A stretch of DNA of 64,000 bases from Mycolicibacterium phlei (GTDB taxonomy: Bacteria > Actinomycetota > Actinomycetes > Mycobacteriales > Mycobacteriaceae). This document shows, piece after piece, positions 10,679 to 21,789 of this stretch. Made by a program: the position numbers and the translations under genes. The notes below the pieces were generated by a model. That model was not told the DNA's origin and ran no database searches. It was given only the letters and a program-made list of their open reading frames with translations. Position 1 is the first letter of the stretch, and each line of letters opens with the position of its first letter. Location: the NCBI RefSeq assembly GCF_001583415.1, contig NZ_CP014475.1, positions 2,790,001 to 2,854,000 of the forward strand. Direction: 5' to 3'.

Positions 10679-10749
10679 AGCGAGTGACGGGATTCGAACC
10701 CGGGTAGACGGCTTTGCAGGCCGCTGCCTAGCCACTCAGCCACACCCGC
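10679..10749 (-). tRNA. tRNA-Cys (GCA)
   Basis: On the minus strand the acceptor GCGGGTG pairs with CACTCGC (one G-U). The anticodon loop CTGCAAA gives anticodon GCA, the T-loop is TTCGAAT, and the discriminator base is U73, the identity base expected for cysteine tRNA. The length is 71 nt. CCA is not encoded. Confidence 0.95.
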
Positions 10750-10811
10750 GTGGTGACCTGAATTCTGCAGGGGCAGCGGCCTGCGGCCGAGGGTTCAAAT
10801 CGCCGTGAGTA

Positions 10812-11681
10812 TTACCGCGGCTGGCCGTATCGCGGTCCGAACGCCTCGGGCGGGAACAGTTTCGCCGCCGAGATGGCGTCACGGATCGCGTCGGCCACCG
10901 CGGTGAGCTCGCTGCGCTCGTCTTCGGAGAGCACGGCCCACGGCGCATAACCGAGCTCGTCGGTGAGGTCCTCGATCCGCTCCCGCAGGGCCACCCCCGC
11001 CTCGGTCAGTGTCCCGTCGCTTCCCACCAGCCCACGCTCACGCAGCCGTTCCAGCCCGGCGGCCCACTGCTCGTCGCTCCAGCCGCGCAGGTACTGCGCG
11101 AAGGACACCGAGAACCCGATGCCCGCGACGGTGTGGCTGATCAACGCCTCCAGGCCGCTGAGTCCGTTGGCGATCAGTGCCGCGATGTGCCCGTCTCCGC
11201 GGTACTCCCGCAGCAGGGTGATCGCGTGCCACATCTGGCTGTGCGGGGATTCCGGCCACGGCAGCGACGCATGCGCGGCGTAGAGCGCACGTCCGTCACC
11301 GTTGGGTATGGACTCGGCGACGCGGCGCAGAATCGCTGCGGCACGGGCGAACTCGGGCGAGCGGGTCAGCTCCTCGCCGAGGACCCGCGGCAGCACCTCC
11401 TCGATCATCGCCGCGCGGGTCTCCAGAACCTTCTGGGGCGAGGCCAGTGTCCACGCGTGCGGGATCGACTTGGCGACGAGGTCGGGGTTGAAGTTGTAGA
11501 ACACCGCCGCGACCACTTCGGCGGGCACCTCGCCCATCGGCGCCGACCGCACCGCGAAATACGGTGTTCGGTCGGTCATTCCGAGGGCGCCGAAACGCTC
11601 GAAGAAGTCCGGGACGAAGTAACTGATCGAGTGCAGGGGGTCGATGCTGCGGCACAGCCGGCCCGCGGTGTAGGCATCCAC
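10812..11681 (-). CDS. SCO6745-family protein
   Basis: The protein of about 289 residues starts M-D-A-Y-T-A-G-R-L-C-R-S-I-D-P-L-H-S and has conserved P-Y-F-A-V-R-S-A-P-M-G and F-Y-N-F-N-P elements of the SCO6745/SalK-like family. It has a helical region and a winged-helix-like C-terminus (W-A-A-G-L-E-R-L-R-E-R-G-L-V near residue 215). The function of the family is unknown; SalK is linked to a lantibiotic regulatory pair but lacks kinase motifs. GTG at 11681 has AAGG eight bases upstream and sits 10 bases after the MFS stop, so the two genes are probably co-transcribed. Confidence 0.65.
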   Translation of the reverse strand: MDAYTAGRLCRSIDPLHSISYFVPDFFERFGALGMTDRTPYFAVRSAPMGEVPAEVVAAVFYNFNPDLVAKSIPHAWTLASPQKVLETRAAMIEEVLPRVLGEELTRSPEFARAAAILRRVAESIPNGDGRALYAAHASLPWPESPHSQMWHAITLLREYRGDGHIAALIANGLSGLEALISHTVAGIGFSVSFAQYLRGWSDEQWAAGLERLRERGLVGSDGTLTEAGVALRERIEDLTDELGYAPWAVLSEDERSELTAVADAIRDAISAAKLFPPEAFGPRYGQPR

Positions 11682-11691
11682 GAAATCAACC

Positions 11692-13083
11692 TTACGCACG
11701 TCCGCTGCGAATCGACCCGACAAGTCCGACCGCCGCCAGCACCGCGAACACGGCGAACAGCCACCGCGCCGGGGTTGCGCCTCCCGAGTCGGTCACGTTG
11801 ACCACCACCCCGGCCAGCCCCGCGCCGAACGCCCCGCAGATCAGCTGCACGGTGTTGATCGCGGCGGCCGCCGTCGGTCCCTCGGCCGGATCGTCGACGC
11901 GGCCCATCGCCCACGCGGACAGGTGCGGCCACGCGACGCCGATCCCGATGCCGGTCACGACCAGCGCGGCCGCCCACACCGCCGTCAGCCCCAGCGACGC
12001 GTCCGCGCGCATCGTGACCGCACCGAGCGTCAACCCGCAGGCCATCACAGCCGGGGCGATCGCGACCGTCCGGCGGATCAGCCGCTCACTGGCCAGCGAG
12101 GCGCTGCAGAGCTCACCGACGGTCCAGCCGACCGCGAGACCGGCGCCGAGGAAACCGGCGGCCACCGGGGTCAGGCCGGCCAGCCGCTGCCCGAACAGCG
12201 GCACGTACATGTCCACCATCGTCGCCGCCATCAGCACGCCCAGAGTCAGGTAGATCCACTTCAACGGGCCCGCGCCGAAGGCGCTGGGCGGCAGCACGGC
12301 CGCCGTGGTGCGCCGGTCCACGACGACGAACACCACCACGAGCACGGCGCCGACGGCGAGCAACGCCGCCGTCGCCCGCACATCATGCGGCACCCCGGCC
12401 ACACTCACCGCCAGCGCCGCCGTGCCCAGCAACAGCAGCGACCACACCGGGATCGGTGTGCGCGCGACATCGACGGCGGCGGCCCGCCGGGCCGGGAGTC
12501 CGACCGGGACCAGCACCGCGATCGCGGCGGTGAAAATCGCCAGGGTGCCGAACGCCCAGCGCCACGAGCTGTACTGGGAGAACAGTCCGCCCGCCGCTGG
12601 CCCGAGGAGCGTGCCTATCCCCCACATCGCCGACACCAGCGCCGACGCCCTGGTCCACAGAGACTCCGGCAGCGCCGTGTTGATCACCGCATAGCCCAGT
12701 CCAGCTAGCAGTCCGCCTGCCAGACCCTGCACGGTCCGGCCGACCAGCAGCAGCTCCATCGTCGGCGCCGCCGCGCAGGCGACGCTGCCCGCGCCGAACA
12801 CACTGAGCGCCAACAGATACGAGACCCGCGGCCCGAACCGCAACAGCGTCGAGTGCACGGTCGTCGCGGCCACCACCGAGGCGACGAGGTACACCGTCGT
12901 CACCCACGCGTACAGGCGCTGCCCGCCGATGTCGGCCACCGCACTGGGCATCAGGCTGATGGTGAGGAACTCGTTGGTGGCGTACAGCGCCACCCCACCC
13001 GCGAGAACCGTACTGGCACCGAGGTATCGGGGCCCCAACAGTTCCCGCCATGTGCCCGTCGCGGGCGTCGCGGTCTTGATCAC
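11692..13083 (-). CDS. MFS transporter, drug-efflux type (Rv1634-like)
   Basis: This is a major facilitator of 463 residues with 12-14 hydrophobic segments. It probably exports small molecules by proton antiport. V-G-R-T-V-Q-G-L-A-G-G after the second helix pair is the motif-C/G-rich signature of drug:H+ antiporters. The Rv1634 homologue lies near uvrB in M. tuberculosis, and the order is kept here with nrdZ inserted between. The GTG start at 13083 is the only reasonable one. Substrate specificity cannot be read from the sequence. It likely forms a transcription unit with the SCO6745-type gene 10 bases downstream. Confidence 0.85.
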   Translation of the reverse strand: MIKTATPATGTWRELLGPRYLGASTVLAGGVALYATNEFLTISLMPSAVADIGGQRLYAWVTTVYLVASVVAATTVHSTLLRFGPRVSYLLALSVFGAGSVACAAAPTMELLLVGRTVQGLAGGLLAGLGYAVINTALPESLWTRASALVSAMWGIGTLLGPAAGGLFSQYSSWRWAFGTLAIFTAAIAVLVPVGLPARRAAAVDVARTPIPVWSLLLLGTAALAVSVAGVPHDVRATAALLAVGAVLVVVFVVVDRRTTAAVLPPSAFGAGPLKWIYLTLGVLMAATMVDMYVPLFGQRLAGLTPVAAGFLGAGLAVGWTVGELCSASLASERLIRRTVAIAPAVMACGLTLGAVTMRADASLGLTAVWAAALVVTGIGIGVAWPHLSAWAMGRVDDPAEGPTAAAAINTVQLICGAFGAGLAGVVVNVTDSGGATPARWLFAVFAVLAAVGLVGSIRSGRA

Positions 13084-13154
13084 CGGGTCAGGCTAGGACC
13101 TGAACCGCCGTTGAGGTCAAGGACGGCTCACCACCCGGTCGGGTAGGACCCTGG

Positions 13155-15236
13155 CTAGAAGTCACAGACGCGGCCGGCGCAGCCGCCGCTGAAGTCGGTA
13201 TCGGCCTGCGCCAGTGGCGGTTCGGGTGCGGCGTAGGTCAGCACCTGGCCCTCCCGGCTGCCGTAGCGGTAGATCGTGATGCCCTTGACCCGCGCCTTCC
13301 ACGCCGCCAGGTAGATGTCGCGGACGTCGTCGACGCGGGCGGACGCCGGCAGGTTGATCGTCTTGGACACCGCGGCGTCGACGTGCCGCTGGACGGCGGC
13401 CTGCATACGCAGATGCCACTCCGGGGCGATCTCGGCGGCGGTCGGGAACGCGGCCCGCACCTCGGCTGGTAGCCGCTCGTAGCCGCGCACCCCGCCGCGC
13501 TGGGCGATCTCGGTGACCAGCTCGTCGCAGTAGAAACCGCGGTCGCGGGCCAGCCGGTCGAAGCAGGGATTGACCTCCAGCAGGTGCCGACCGACGATCG
13601 CGCGGGTGAACGCGATCGCGAACATCGGCTCGATCCCGGCCGTGGTGCCCGCGATCAGCGAGATGGTCCCGGTCGGCGCCACCGACGTCACCTGCGCGTT
13701 GCGTCGCGGCTCTGCCAACCTGCTGGCGGAGAACGCCGGAAACGCGCCGCGCTCGGCGGCCAGCCTCACCGACTCCGCGTGAGCCTCGCGCTGGATGCTG
13801 CGCATCACCCGGCCTGCCAGCCGGACGCCCTCCTCGCTGTCGTACGGAATCCCCAGGGTCGCAAGCATTTCGGCCAGACCCATCACCCCCAGCCCGATCT
13901 TTCGGGTGGCGCGGGTGGCCTCCCCCAGTTCGGGGATCGGATAGCGGCTGACATCGATGACGTCGTCGAGGAAACGCACCCCGACGCGGGTGGTCTCGGC
14001 GAGCCGGTCCCAGTCCACACCGCCGCCGGAGATCATCCTGGCCAGGTTGATCGAGCCGAGATTGCAGGACTCGTAGGGCAGCAGCGGCACCTCGCCGCAG
14101 GGGTTGGTCGCCTCGATGCGGCCCAGGTCGGGTACCGGGTTGGCGCGGTTGACCGTGTCCAGAAACACCAGTCCCGGGTCGCCGCAGGCGTGGGCCGCCC
14201 GGCAGATCTCGTCGAACAGCTCGGTGGCCGATACCTCCGCGACGACTCTGCCGGTGCGCGGATTGACGAGACGATGGGTGCCGCCGCGGGTCACCGCCCG
14301 CAGGAACGCGTCGGTGACGCCCACCGACAGGTTGAAATTGGTGAGCGCACTGGATGATCCGGCTTTCGCGGTGACGAAGTCGAAGATGTCGGGATGTGTC
14401 ACCGGCATCACCGCCATGCAGGCGCCGCGGCGGCGGCCGCCCATCGACAGGACCCGCGCGGCGGTGTCGTACAGCGCAAGGAAGGACATCGGGCCGCTGG
14501 CGGTACCGCCGGTGGTCTGCACCGGATCGCCCGCCGGGCGCAGCCGGCCGAAGCTGAATCCCGTTCCGCCGCCGGAGCGCTGGATCTCGGCGGCATGTCC
14601 GAGTGTGGTGAAGATCGACGAGATCGAATCCTCGATCGGCAGCACGAAACAGCCTGCGAGCAACCCGATTTCGGTGCCCGCGTTCATCAGCGTGGGCGAG
14701 TTCGGCAGGAACGCCAGACTGCGCAGCACCGACGAGAAGCGCTCGGCCCACTCGCGCGCGGCTCCCGGACGGTAGGCGTCTTCGGCCGCCGCGACGCAGC
14801 GGGCCGCGCGGTCCATCATCTCGCCGGTCGACTCCGTCGGCCGTCCGCGTTCGTCGCGCAGCAGGTAACGCTCCCGCAGCACCGTCACGGCGGCGAGGCT
14901 GAGCTTGAGCTCGTCACGCACACCGAGCAGCGCCTTCTCCGCGCGCAGCTCGGCACGCCGCCTGCGGTAGACGATGTAGGCGCGGGCGACGTCGTCCAGA
15001 CCCCGCTCGCCGAGGCAGGCCTCGACCCGGTCCTGGATCTCCTCGACGGACGGCGTCCCGGGCCCCAGCGAGTCGGCCACGGCGTGCGCCACCGCGGTGG
15101 GCATGTCGCGGTCGTCGTGGCCCACTTCGCGGGCCGCGCGGGCGATCGCGTCGGCTATCCGCGTCACGTCGAAGGGAGCCGGTGAGCCGTCTCGACCGCG
15201 CACCCTGGTCGGCCACTCGACGCGGGGCGCAGACAC
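13155..15236 (-). CDS. nrdZ: Class II (adenosylcobalamin-dependent) ribonucleotide reductase
   Basis: The enzyme reduces ribonucleotides to deoxyribonucleotides using adenosylcobalamin, independently of oxygen. At 693 residues it matches M. tuberculosis NrdZ (Rv0570). An ATP-cone covers about residues 8-95. The substrate-site cysteine lies in A-G-C-F-V-L-P, and the catalytic N-P-C-G-E loop is followed by Y-E-S-C-N-L-G-S-I-N. The C-terminal redox pair is C-A-G-R-V-C. The GTG start is 12 bases after the uvrB stop on the same strand, so nrdZ is almost certainly co-transcribed with uvrB from the damage-type promoter at 17408-17430. Confidence 0.93.
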   Translation of the reverse strand: MSAPRVEWPTRVRGRDGSPAPFDVTRIADAIARAAREVGHDDRDMPTAVAHAVADSLGPGTPSVEEIQDRVEACLGERGLDDVARAYIVYRRRRAELRAEKALLGVRDELKLSLAAVTVLRERYLLRDERGRPTESTGEMMDRAARCVAAAEDAYRPGAAREWAERFSSVLRSLAFLPNSPTLMNAGTEIGLLAGCFVLPIEDSISSIFTTLGHAAEIQRSGGGTGFSFGRLRPAGDPVQTTGGTASGPMSFLALYDTAARVLSMGGRRRGACMAVMPVTHPDIFDFVTAKAGSSSALTNFNLSVGVTDAFLRAVTRGGTHRLVNPRTGRVVAEVSATELFDEICRAAHACGDPGLVFLDTVNRANPVPDLGRIEATNPCGEVPLLPYESCNLGSINLARMISGGGVDWDRLAETTRVGVRFLDDVIDVSRYPIPELGEATRATRKIGLGVMGLAEMLATLGIPYDSEEGVRLAGRVMRSIQREAHAESVRLAAERGAFPAFSASRLAEPRRNAQVTSVAPTGTISLIAGTTAGIEPMFAIAFTRAIVGRHLLEVNPCFDRLARDRGFYCDELVTEIAQRGGVRGYERLPAEVRAAFPTAAEIAPEWHLRMQAAVQRHVDAAVSKTINLPASARVDDVRDIYLAAWKARVKGITIYRYGSREGQVLTYAAPEPPLAQADTDFSGGCAGRVCDF

Positions 15237-15248
15237 GGGACCGCTCCT

Positions 15249-17399
<2,151 letters not shown>

Positions 17400-17407
17400 A
17401 ATCACCC

Positions 17408-17430
17408 AGGGTAAGCGCGCCCACCGACAA
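17408..17430 (-). promoter_or_regulatory. RecA-NDp/PafBC-type DNA-damage promoter of uvrB-nrdZ
   Basis: Minus strand: TTGTCGGTG (17422-17430), an 8-nt spacer, then TACCCT (17408-17413). All defined positions of TTGTCRGTG-N8-TAnnnT match. Transcription should begin at about 17399-17402, at the uvrB start codon. Confidence 0.8.
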
Positions 17431-17447
17431 GTTCATTCCCCGCGCGT

Positions 17448-17453
17448 TAGCGT
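17448..17453 (+). promoter_or_regulatory. -10 element (TAGCGT) for a leaderless start at 17460
   Basis: TAGCGT is followed by GACCCC and then the GTG start at 17460. The same GACCCC-GTG arrangement occurs before the DUF35 gene at 29578. It is divergent from the uvrB promoter 18 bases away. Confidence 0.5.
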
Positions 17454-17459
17454 GACCCC

Positions 17460-17756
17460 GTGCCCGATCCGCTTCGCATCACGTTGCGCCTGCTCGGACT
17501 CGTCCTGCTCGTCGCGGCCGTGGTCTGCCTGGTGCTGATCGTCAAGCCCGGACCGTACGCGGTGGCCGAGGCCCTCGACGTCTCCTGCCGCCACCAGCGC
17601 ATCGGGCCGGGCGACCTGTGCACCGTCATCGACGCGGTGACACTGCTGTGGACGGCGTTCTGGGTGTCGCTGGTCCTGGGCGGGGTGCTGCGGCTGGCCA
17701 CCCGGCCGGCGGGCAAGGGTCCCCTGGTGCTGGATCTGAGGCGTCGCAGGCCGTGA
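17460..17756 (+). CDS. Small two-helix membrane protein, function unknown
   Basis: The product is 98 residues with two hydrophobic segments, about 7-27 (L-R-L-L-G-L-V-L-L-V) and 62-80 (L-L-W-T-A-F-W-V-S-L-V-L). A short loop between them holds two cysteines (S-C-R-H and L-C-T-V). The tail is basic. No family function is recognised. The GTG start is supported by a -10 element six bases upstream. The stop overlaps the GTG of the next gene (GTGA), so the pair is translationally coupled. Confidence 0.75.
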   Translation: MPDPLRITLRLLGLVLLVAAVVCLVLIVKPGPYAVAEALDVSCRHQRIGPGDLCTVIDAVTLLWTAFWVSLVLGGVLRLATRPAGKGPLVLDLRRRRP

Positions 17757-18289
17757 ACCGCCCTATCCTGGATGCCATCCACGCACCCAAGCACGAGACG
17801 TTCGACCTGGCCGCACGCACCAACACCGATCCCAAGGGCATCGTGCGGGACGTCGACGTGTACACCGTCGAGCCGTGGGGCCTCTACATGGCACGCCCCA
17901 CCCCCGGGCGGGCGCAGTTCCACTACCTGGAGTCCTGGCTGCTGCCGTCGCTGCGGCTGCGCGCCACAGTGTTCCACTTCAACCCCGGCCACGAGAAGGA
18001 CCAGGACTACTACCTCGACGTCGGGGAGTACACCCCCGGCCCGACCGTGTGGCACTCCGAGGACCACTACCTGGACCTGGTGGTGCGCACCGGTCGCGGT
18101 GTCGATCTCTGCGACGTCGACGAGCTGCTCACCGCGGTGCGGCACAACCTGCTCACCCCCGAGACCGGCGAACAGGCGATGCAGACCGCGGTGGCGGCCG
18201 TCGACGGCCTGGCCCGGCACGGCTACGACCTCAACCGCTGGCTGGACGCCCTGGGCATGCCGGTGACATGGCGCGCACCGCAGGTGTAA
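17753..18289 (+). CDS. DUF402 domain protein (Rv1632c-like)
   Basis: The protein of 178 residues carries a DUF402/FomD-like beta-barrel. Visible motifs are P-W-G-L-Y-M, the D-Y-Y-L-D-V-G core, Y-L-D-L-V-V with acidic residues, and a C-terminal helix. Related DUF402 proteins are nucleoside-phosphate phosphatases or RNA-associated factors. Which applies here is not known. The GTG start (17753) overlaps the upstream stop by four bases. The position between uvrB and coaE matches Rv1632c in M. tuberculosis, which supports orthology. Confidence 0.75.
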   Translation: MNRPILDAIHAPKHETFDLAARTNTDPKGIVRDVDVYTVEPWGLYMARPTPGRAQFHYLESWLLPSLRLRATVFHFNPGHEKDQDYYLDVGEYTPGPTVWHSEDHYLDLVVRTGRGVDLCDVDELLTAVRHNLLTPETGEQAMQTAVAAVDGLARHGYDLNRWLDALGMPVTWRAPQV

Positions 18290-18328
18290 CACCGTCGGGC
18301 CGCGGGCCGATCTTGATTGCGATGACGG

Positions 18329-18334
18329 TACTCT
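18329..18334 (+). promoter_or_regulatory. Possible -10 element (TACTCT) before 18343
   Basis: TACTCT fits TAnnnT and ends eight bases before the ATG at 18343. That spacing equals the one predicted for uvrB and supports 18343 over the upstream ATG at 18322. Confidence 0.4.
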
Positions 18335-18342
18335 CTGGTCAT

Positions 18343-18936
18343 ATGAGCCCCGGCGCATACATCCGGCTCGCCGCGACCGCTGCGGCGGCCGCGGCGCTGG
18401 CGGGCTCGCTGCTGGCGCCCGCGACCGCGGCGGCACAGCCCATCGACCCCGCCGAACCCGCCGATCCGACCCTGACCGACGTGGCGCCCCCGCCCGCCGG
18501 CCCCCAGGCCGGCCAGCCCGGCGACAACATCCTGCACAACGTCGTCTACCGGGCGCGGTTCGACGGCACCTCGCGCCGCGCCGTCGTCGCCTACAAGATG
18601 GACGACCAGAACGTCAACAGCGCGACCCCGAACCTGCTGCTGCCCGGGCAGACGTTCGAGGTCAACGCGGTGCTCGACGACCCGAAGCTGGCCGGCATGG
18701 AGATCTCCATCGACTGGCCGTACGGGTCGAACCTGCACTGCGAGATCCTCGTCGACGACCAGGTGGTGGCCCAGGCCGACCAGTTCATCGCACCGCGGCT
18801 GTTCCGGCCGAAGGACGACCCGCTGTACGGCACGCTGCAGTGCGGCGCCCCGCTGGACATCCCGGTCCCGGGCCTGGCCCCGCTGCCGGACACCGCGACC
18901 GACGCCGCACCCGCCGAGCCGGCGCCGACGACCTGA
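18343..18936 (+). CDS. Secreted protein of unknown function
   Basis: The product has 197 residues. An Ala-rich signal peptide (R-L-A-A-T-A-A-A-A-A-A-L-A) ends near residue 30 at A-T-A-A-A-Q-P. A Pro-rich linker follows, then a beta-rich domain with H-N-V-V-Y-R-A-R-F-D-G, a D-W-P-Y-G strand and two cysteines about 40 residues apart (L-H-C-E and L-Q-C-G) that could form a disulfide. The C-terminus is again Pro/Ala-rich. The layout resembles other mycobacterial cell-envelope secreted proteins, but no named family is recognised. An ATG seven codons upstream (18322) is the alternative start. The gene is convergent with coaE, one base away. Confidence 0.7.
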   Translation: MSPGAYIRLAATAAAAAALAGSLLAPATAAAQPIDPAEPADPTLTDVAPPPAGPQAGQPGDNILHNVVYRARFDGTSRRAVVAYKMDDQNVNSATPNLLLPGQTFEVNAVLDDPKLAGMEISIDWPYGSNLHCEILVDDQVVAQADQFIAPRLFRPKDDPLYGTLQCGAPLDIPVPGLAPLPDTATDAAPAEPAPTT

Positions 18937-18937
18937 G

Positions 18938-20149
18938 TCAGGGCTTCCAGCCGGTGGTGTCGGCCCACTCCCACGCCCGCCGGTAGGCGTCGAGGAACCA
19001 CGGTTCCTTCGCCTCGGCGTACGCACCCGTGGTCGCGTGGCCCTGCGCGGCGACCCGCCTCTTGAGCTCCAGGTAGTCGGACTGCACCCCCGGGTTGGCG
19101 CGCAGCCAGTCCACGAACAGCAGCGCGAACTGCTGGCCCGGCCAGCCGTCCACCCGGATGTGCACGTGGGTGGGCCGGCCCGGATCCGCCGAGCAGTGAA
19201 GCCGCTTGTGCCACAACGACTCGTCGTTGCTGTGGTCGAACTCGGCGACCGTGCTGCGGGCGTCGGGTTTGCCGGTGTCGGCGGTGACCGGAACCCGTAC
19301 ATAGCCCACCGCGGTCAGCGCGTCGCTGAGCTCGTCGGCCACCTCCAGCGACGGCACCGTCACCTGGACGTCGATCACGTCCTTGGCGTCCATTCCCGGC
19401 ACCGCCGTCGACCCGATGTGGTCGATGCGCACCGCGCGGTGCCCGCACGCGGTGTTGAGCCGGGCGAGGATGCGCCGGGCCTGGTCCGGCCAGGTCGGGT
19501 CGTAGGGCACCAGCGCCGGCGTCGGCCGGGCGGGCCGGTTCTCGTGCAGGTTGTGGGCGAACGGCAGGATCCGGCTGTGCCACAGCTCGCGCGCCGCCTC
19601 CACCAGCTGCCCGGCGCTGCCCGAGTTGTCCAGCCACACGTCGGCCACGGCGCGGCGCTGCTCCTCGGTGGCCTGCGCGGCGATGCGGGCGCGGGCGTCG
19701 GCCTCGGTGAAGCCCCGGTACTCGATCAGCCGTTTGACCCGCAGCTCCTCGTCGGCGTGCACGATCACCACCAGCGGGAACATCGGCGCCATCCCGGACT
19801 CGACGAGCAGCGGGATGTCCTCCACGATGACGGCGTCCTCGGCGGCGGCCGCGATCAGTTCGGAGCGCCGGTGCGCCACCAGCGGGTGCACGATGCCGTT
19901 GAGCGTCTGGCGCTTCTCCTCGTCGCTGAACGCGATCGCCGCCAGCGCGGGCCGGTTCAGCGCGCCGTCGGGATGCAGGATCTCCCGGCCGAACGCGTCC
20001 ACGAGCTTGGCCAGCCCCTCGGTGCCCGGTTCGACGACCTCGCGGGCGATCACGTCACCGTCGACGATGATCCCGCCCAACTCATGAAACGTCGAGGACA
20101 CAGTCGATTTCCCGGCGCCGATCCCGCCGGACAGCCCAATGCGCAGCAC
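18938..20149 (-). CDS. coaE: Dephospho-CoA kinase fused to a GrpB/UPF0157 domain
   Basis: The N-terminal half (about 1-200) is dephospho-CoA kinase, the last step of coenzyme A synthesis: P-loop G-L-S-G-G-I-G-A-G-K-S-T, a D-G-D acceptor motif and a lid region rich in Arg. The C-terminal half (about 215-403) is a GrpB/UPF0157 nucleotidyltransferase-like domain with V-P-Y-D-P-x-W-P and I-D-H-I-G-S-T-A-V-P. The same fusion occurs in M. tuberculosis CoaE, where the extra domain is thought to aid folding. The start is GTG. coaE follows rpsA across an intrinsic terminator. Confidence 0.95.
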   Translation of the reverse strand: MLRIGLSGGIGAGKSTVSSTFHELGGIIVDGDVIAREVVEPGTEGLAKLVDAFGREILHPDGALNRPALAAIAFSDEEKRQTLNGIVHPLVAHRRSELIAAAAEDAVIVEDIPLLVESGMAPMFPLVVIVHADEELRVKRLIEYRGFTEADARARIAAQATEEQRRAVADVWLDNSGSAGQLVEAARELWHSRILPFAHNLHENRPARPTPALVPYDPTWPDQARRILARLNTACGHRAVRIDHIGSTAVPGMDAKDVIDVQVTVPSLEVADELSDALTAVGYVRVPVTADTGKPDARSTVAEFDHSNDESLWHKRLHCSADPGRPTHVHIRVDGWPGQQFALLFVDWLRANPGVQSDYLELKRRVAAQGHATTGAYAEAKEPWFLDAYRRAWEWADTTGWKP

Positions 20150-20162
20150 CGCAACAGTGTGT

Positions 20163-20203
20163 CAAAACGAAAACTCCCCGGCTCCACAGGGAGCCGGGGA
20201 GTT
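20163..20203 (-). terminator. Intrinsic terminator after rpsA
   Basis: A perfect 14-bp stem (20172-20185 and 20190-20203) has an ACAG loop. On the minus strand it is followed by a T-rich stretch (TTTCGTTTTG) and sits 13 bases beyond the rpsA stop. It should reduce read-through into coaE. Confidence 0.88.
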
Positions 20204-20216
20204 CTCTCAGGCGTTG

Positions 20217-21650
20217 CTAGGCGTTGCCCGCCAGCTTCTCACGCAGCGCAGCGAGCTGCGCGTCGCTGGCCAGCGAGCCGCCGGTGGGCTCGTCGCCCCG
20301 CGAGCTGGTGGCCGGACGGGAGGCCGCCTCCGCCTCGGCGGCGGCGAACTTCTCCATCTGCGCGGTGTGCATCTTGTGCCGGCGCTCGGCCTCGGCGTAG
20401 CGGGCCTCCCACTCCTCACGCTGCTTCTCGAAGCCCTCGAGCCACTCGTTGGTCTCGGGATCGAAGCCCTCGGGGAAGATGTAGTTGCCCTGCTCGTCGT
20501 AGCTGTCGGCCATGCCGTACTTCGACGGGTCGAACTCCTCGGTGTAGTCCTCGTTGGCCTGCTTGAGGCTCAGCGAGATCCGACGACGCTCCAGATCGAT
20601 GTCGATGACCTTGACCATCGCGTCGTCGCCGACCTGGACCACCTGGTCCGGAACCTCGACGTGGCGCTCGGACAGCTCCGAGATGTGCACCAGGCCCTCG
20701 ATGCCCTCCTCGACGCGGACGAACGCACCGAACGGCACCAGCTTGGTGACCTTGCCCGGCACGATCTGGCCGATCGCGTGGGTGCGGGCGAAGTGGCGCC
20801 ACGGATCTTCCTGAGTGGCCTTCAGCGACAGCGAGACCCGCTCGCGGTCCATGTCGACGTCGAGCACCTCGACGGTGACCTCGTCGCCCACCTGAACCAC
20901 CTCGGACGGGTGATCGATGTGCTTCCAGGACAGCTCGGAAACGTGCACCAGGCCGTCGACACCGCCGAGATCGACGAATGCGCCGAAGTTGACGATGCTG
21001 CTGACGACACCCTTGCGGATGGCGCCCTTCTGCAGCTGGTTGAGGAACTCGCTGCGCACCTCGGACTGGGTCTGCTCCAGCCAGGCGCGGCGCGACAGCA
21101 CCACGTTGTTGCGGTTCTTGTCGAGCTCGATGATCTTGGCCTCGATCTCCTTGCCGATGTACGGCTGCAGATCGCGGACGCGACGCATCTCGACGAGCGA
21201 GGCGGGCAGGAAGCCGCGCAGGCCGATGTCGAGGATCAGGCCGCCCTTGACGACCTCGATGACGGTGCCCTTGACGGCCTCGTCCTTCTCCTTGAGCTCC
21301 TCGATCGTGCCCCAGGCGCGCTCGTACTGGGCGCGCTTCTTGGACAGGATCAGGCGGCCTTCCTTGTCCTCCTTGGTGAGGACCAGAGCTTCGACCTCAT
21401 CGCCCACGGAAACGACCTCATTGGGGTCGACGTCGTGTTTGATGGACAGCTCCCGTGACGGGATCACACCTTCGGTCTTGTAACCGATGTCGAGCAGGAC
21501 CTCGTCACGGTCAACCTTGACGATGGTTCCCTCGACGATGTCGCCATCGTTGAAGTATTTGATGGTCTTGTCGATGGCGGCGAGAAAGTCCTCGCTCGAG
21601 CCGATGTCGTTGACGGCTACTTGCGGCGAGGTGACGGAGGGACTTGGCAT
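20217..21650 (-). CDS. rpsA: 30S ribosomal protein S1
   Basis: S1 binds mRNA at the small ribosomal subunit and helps initiate translation. The 477 residues contain four S1 OB-fold repeats (roughly 35-105, 120-190, 205-280 and 290-365). Repeats three and four carry clear G-x-F-V-x-L/V and G-L-V-H-I/V-S-E-L-S motifs. An acidic, low-complexity C-terminus follows, as in mycobacterial S1. The ATG start has no close upstream alternative. The gene ends at a strong terminator. The same gene order (polA-rpsA-coaE, with insertions) is found in M. tuberculosis. Confidence 0.97.
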   Translation of the reverse strand: MPSPSVTSPQVAVNDIGSSEDFLAAIDKTIKYFNDGDIVEGTIVKVDRDEVLLDIGYKTEGVIPSRELSIKHDVDPNEVVSVGDEVEALVLTKEDKEGRLILSKKRAQYERAWGTIEELKEKDEAVKGTVIEVVKGGLILDIGLRGFLPASLVEMRRVRDLQPYIGKEIEAKIIELDKNRNNVVLSRRAWLEQTQSEVRSEFLNQLQKGAIRKGVVSSIVNFGAFVDLGGVDGLVHVSELSWKHIDHPSEVVQVGDEVTVEVLDVDMDRERVSLSLKATQEDPWRHFARTHAIGQIVPGKVTKLVPFGAFVRVEEGIEGLVHISELSERHVEVPDQVVQVGDDAMVKVIDIDLERRRISLSLKQANEDYTEEFDPSKYGMADSYDEQGNYIFPEGFDPETNEWLEGFEKQREEWEARYAEAERRHKMHTAQMEKFAAAEAEAASRPATSSRGDEPTGGSLASDAQLAALREKLAGNA

Positions 21651-21789
21651 GTGGTGGGTTGCTCCGGACAGGTTTGATCGTAGGGACAGTTGTTATGTGG
21701 TGATACCTGCCGCAGAAAACCAAAAACCACAGACAGGTACACGTTGAGGTTACTCGACGGGGCTCATGCAGGACAAACTCGGGTCCCCT

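Noticed and set aside
20163..20203. The hairpin after rpsA as a bidirectional terminator also serving coaE
   Set aside because: coaE starts downstream of it on the same minus strand and does not converge on it, so only rpsA termination is supported.
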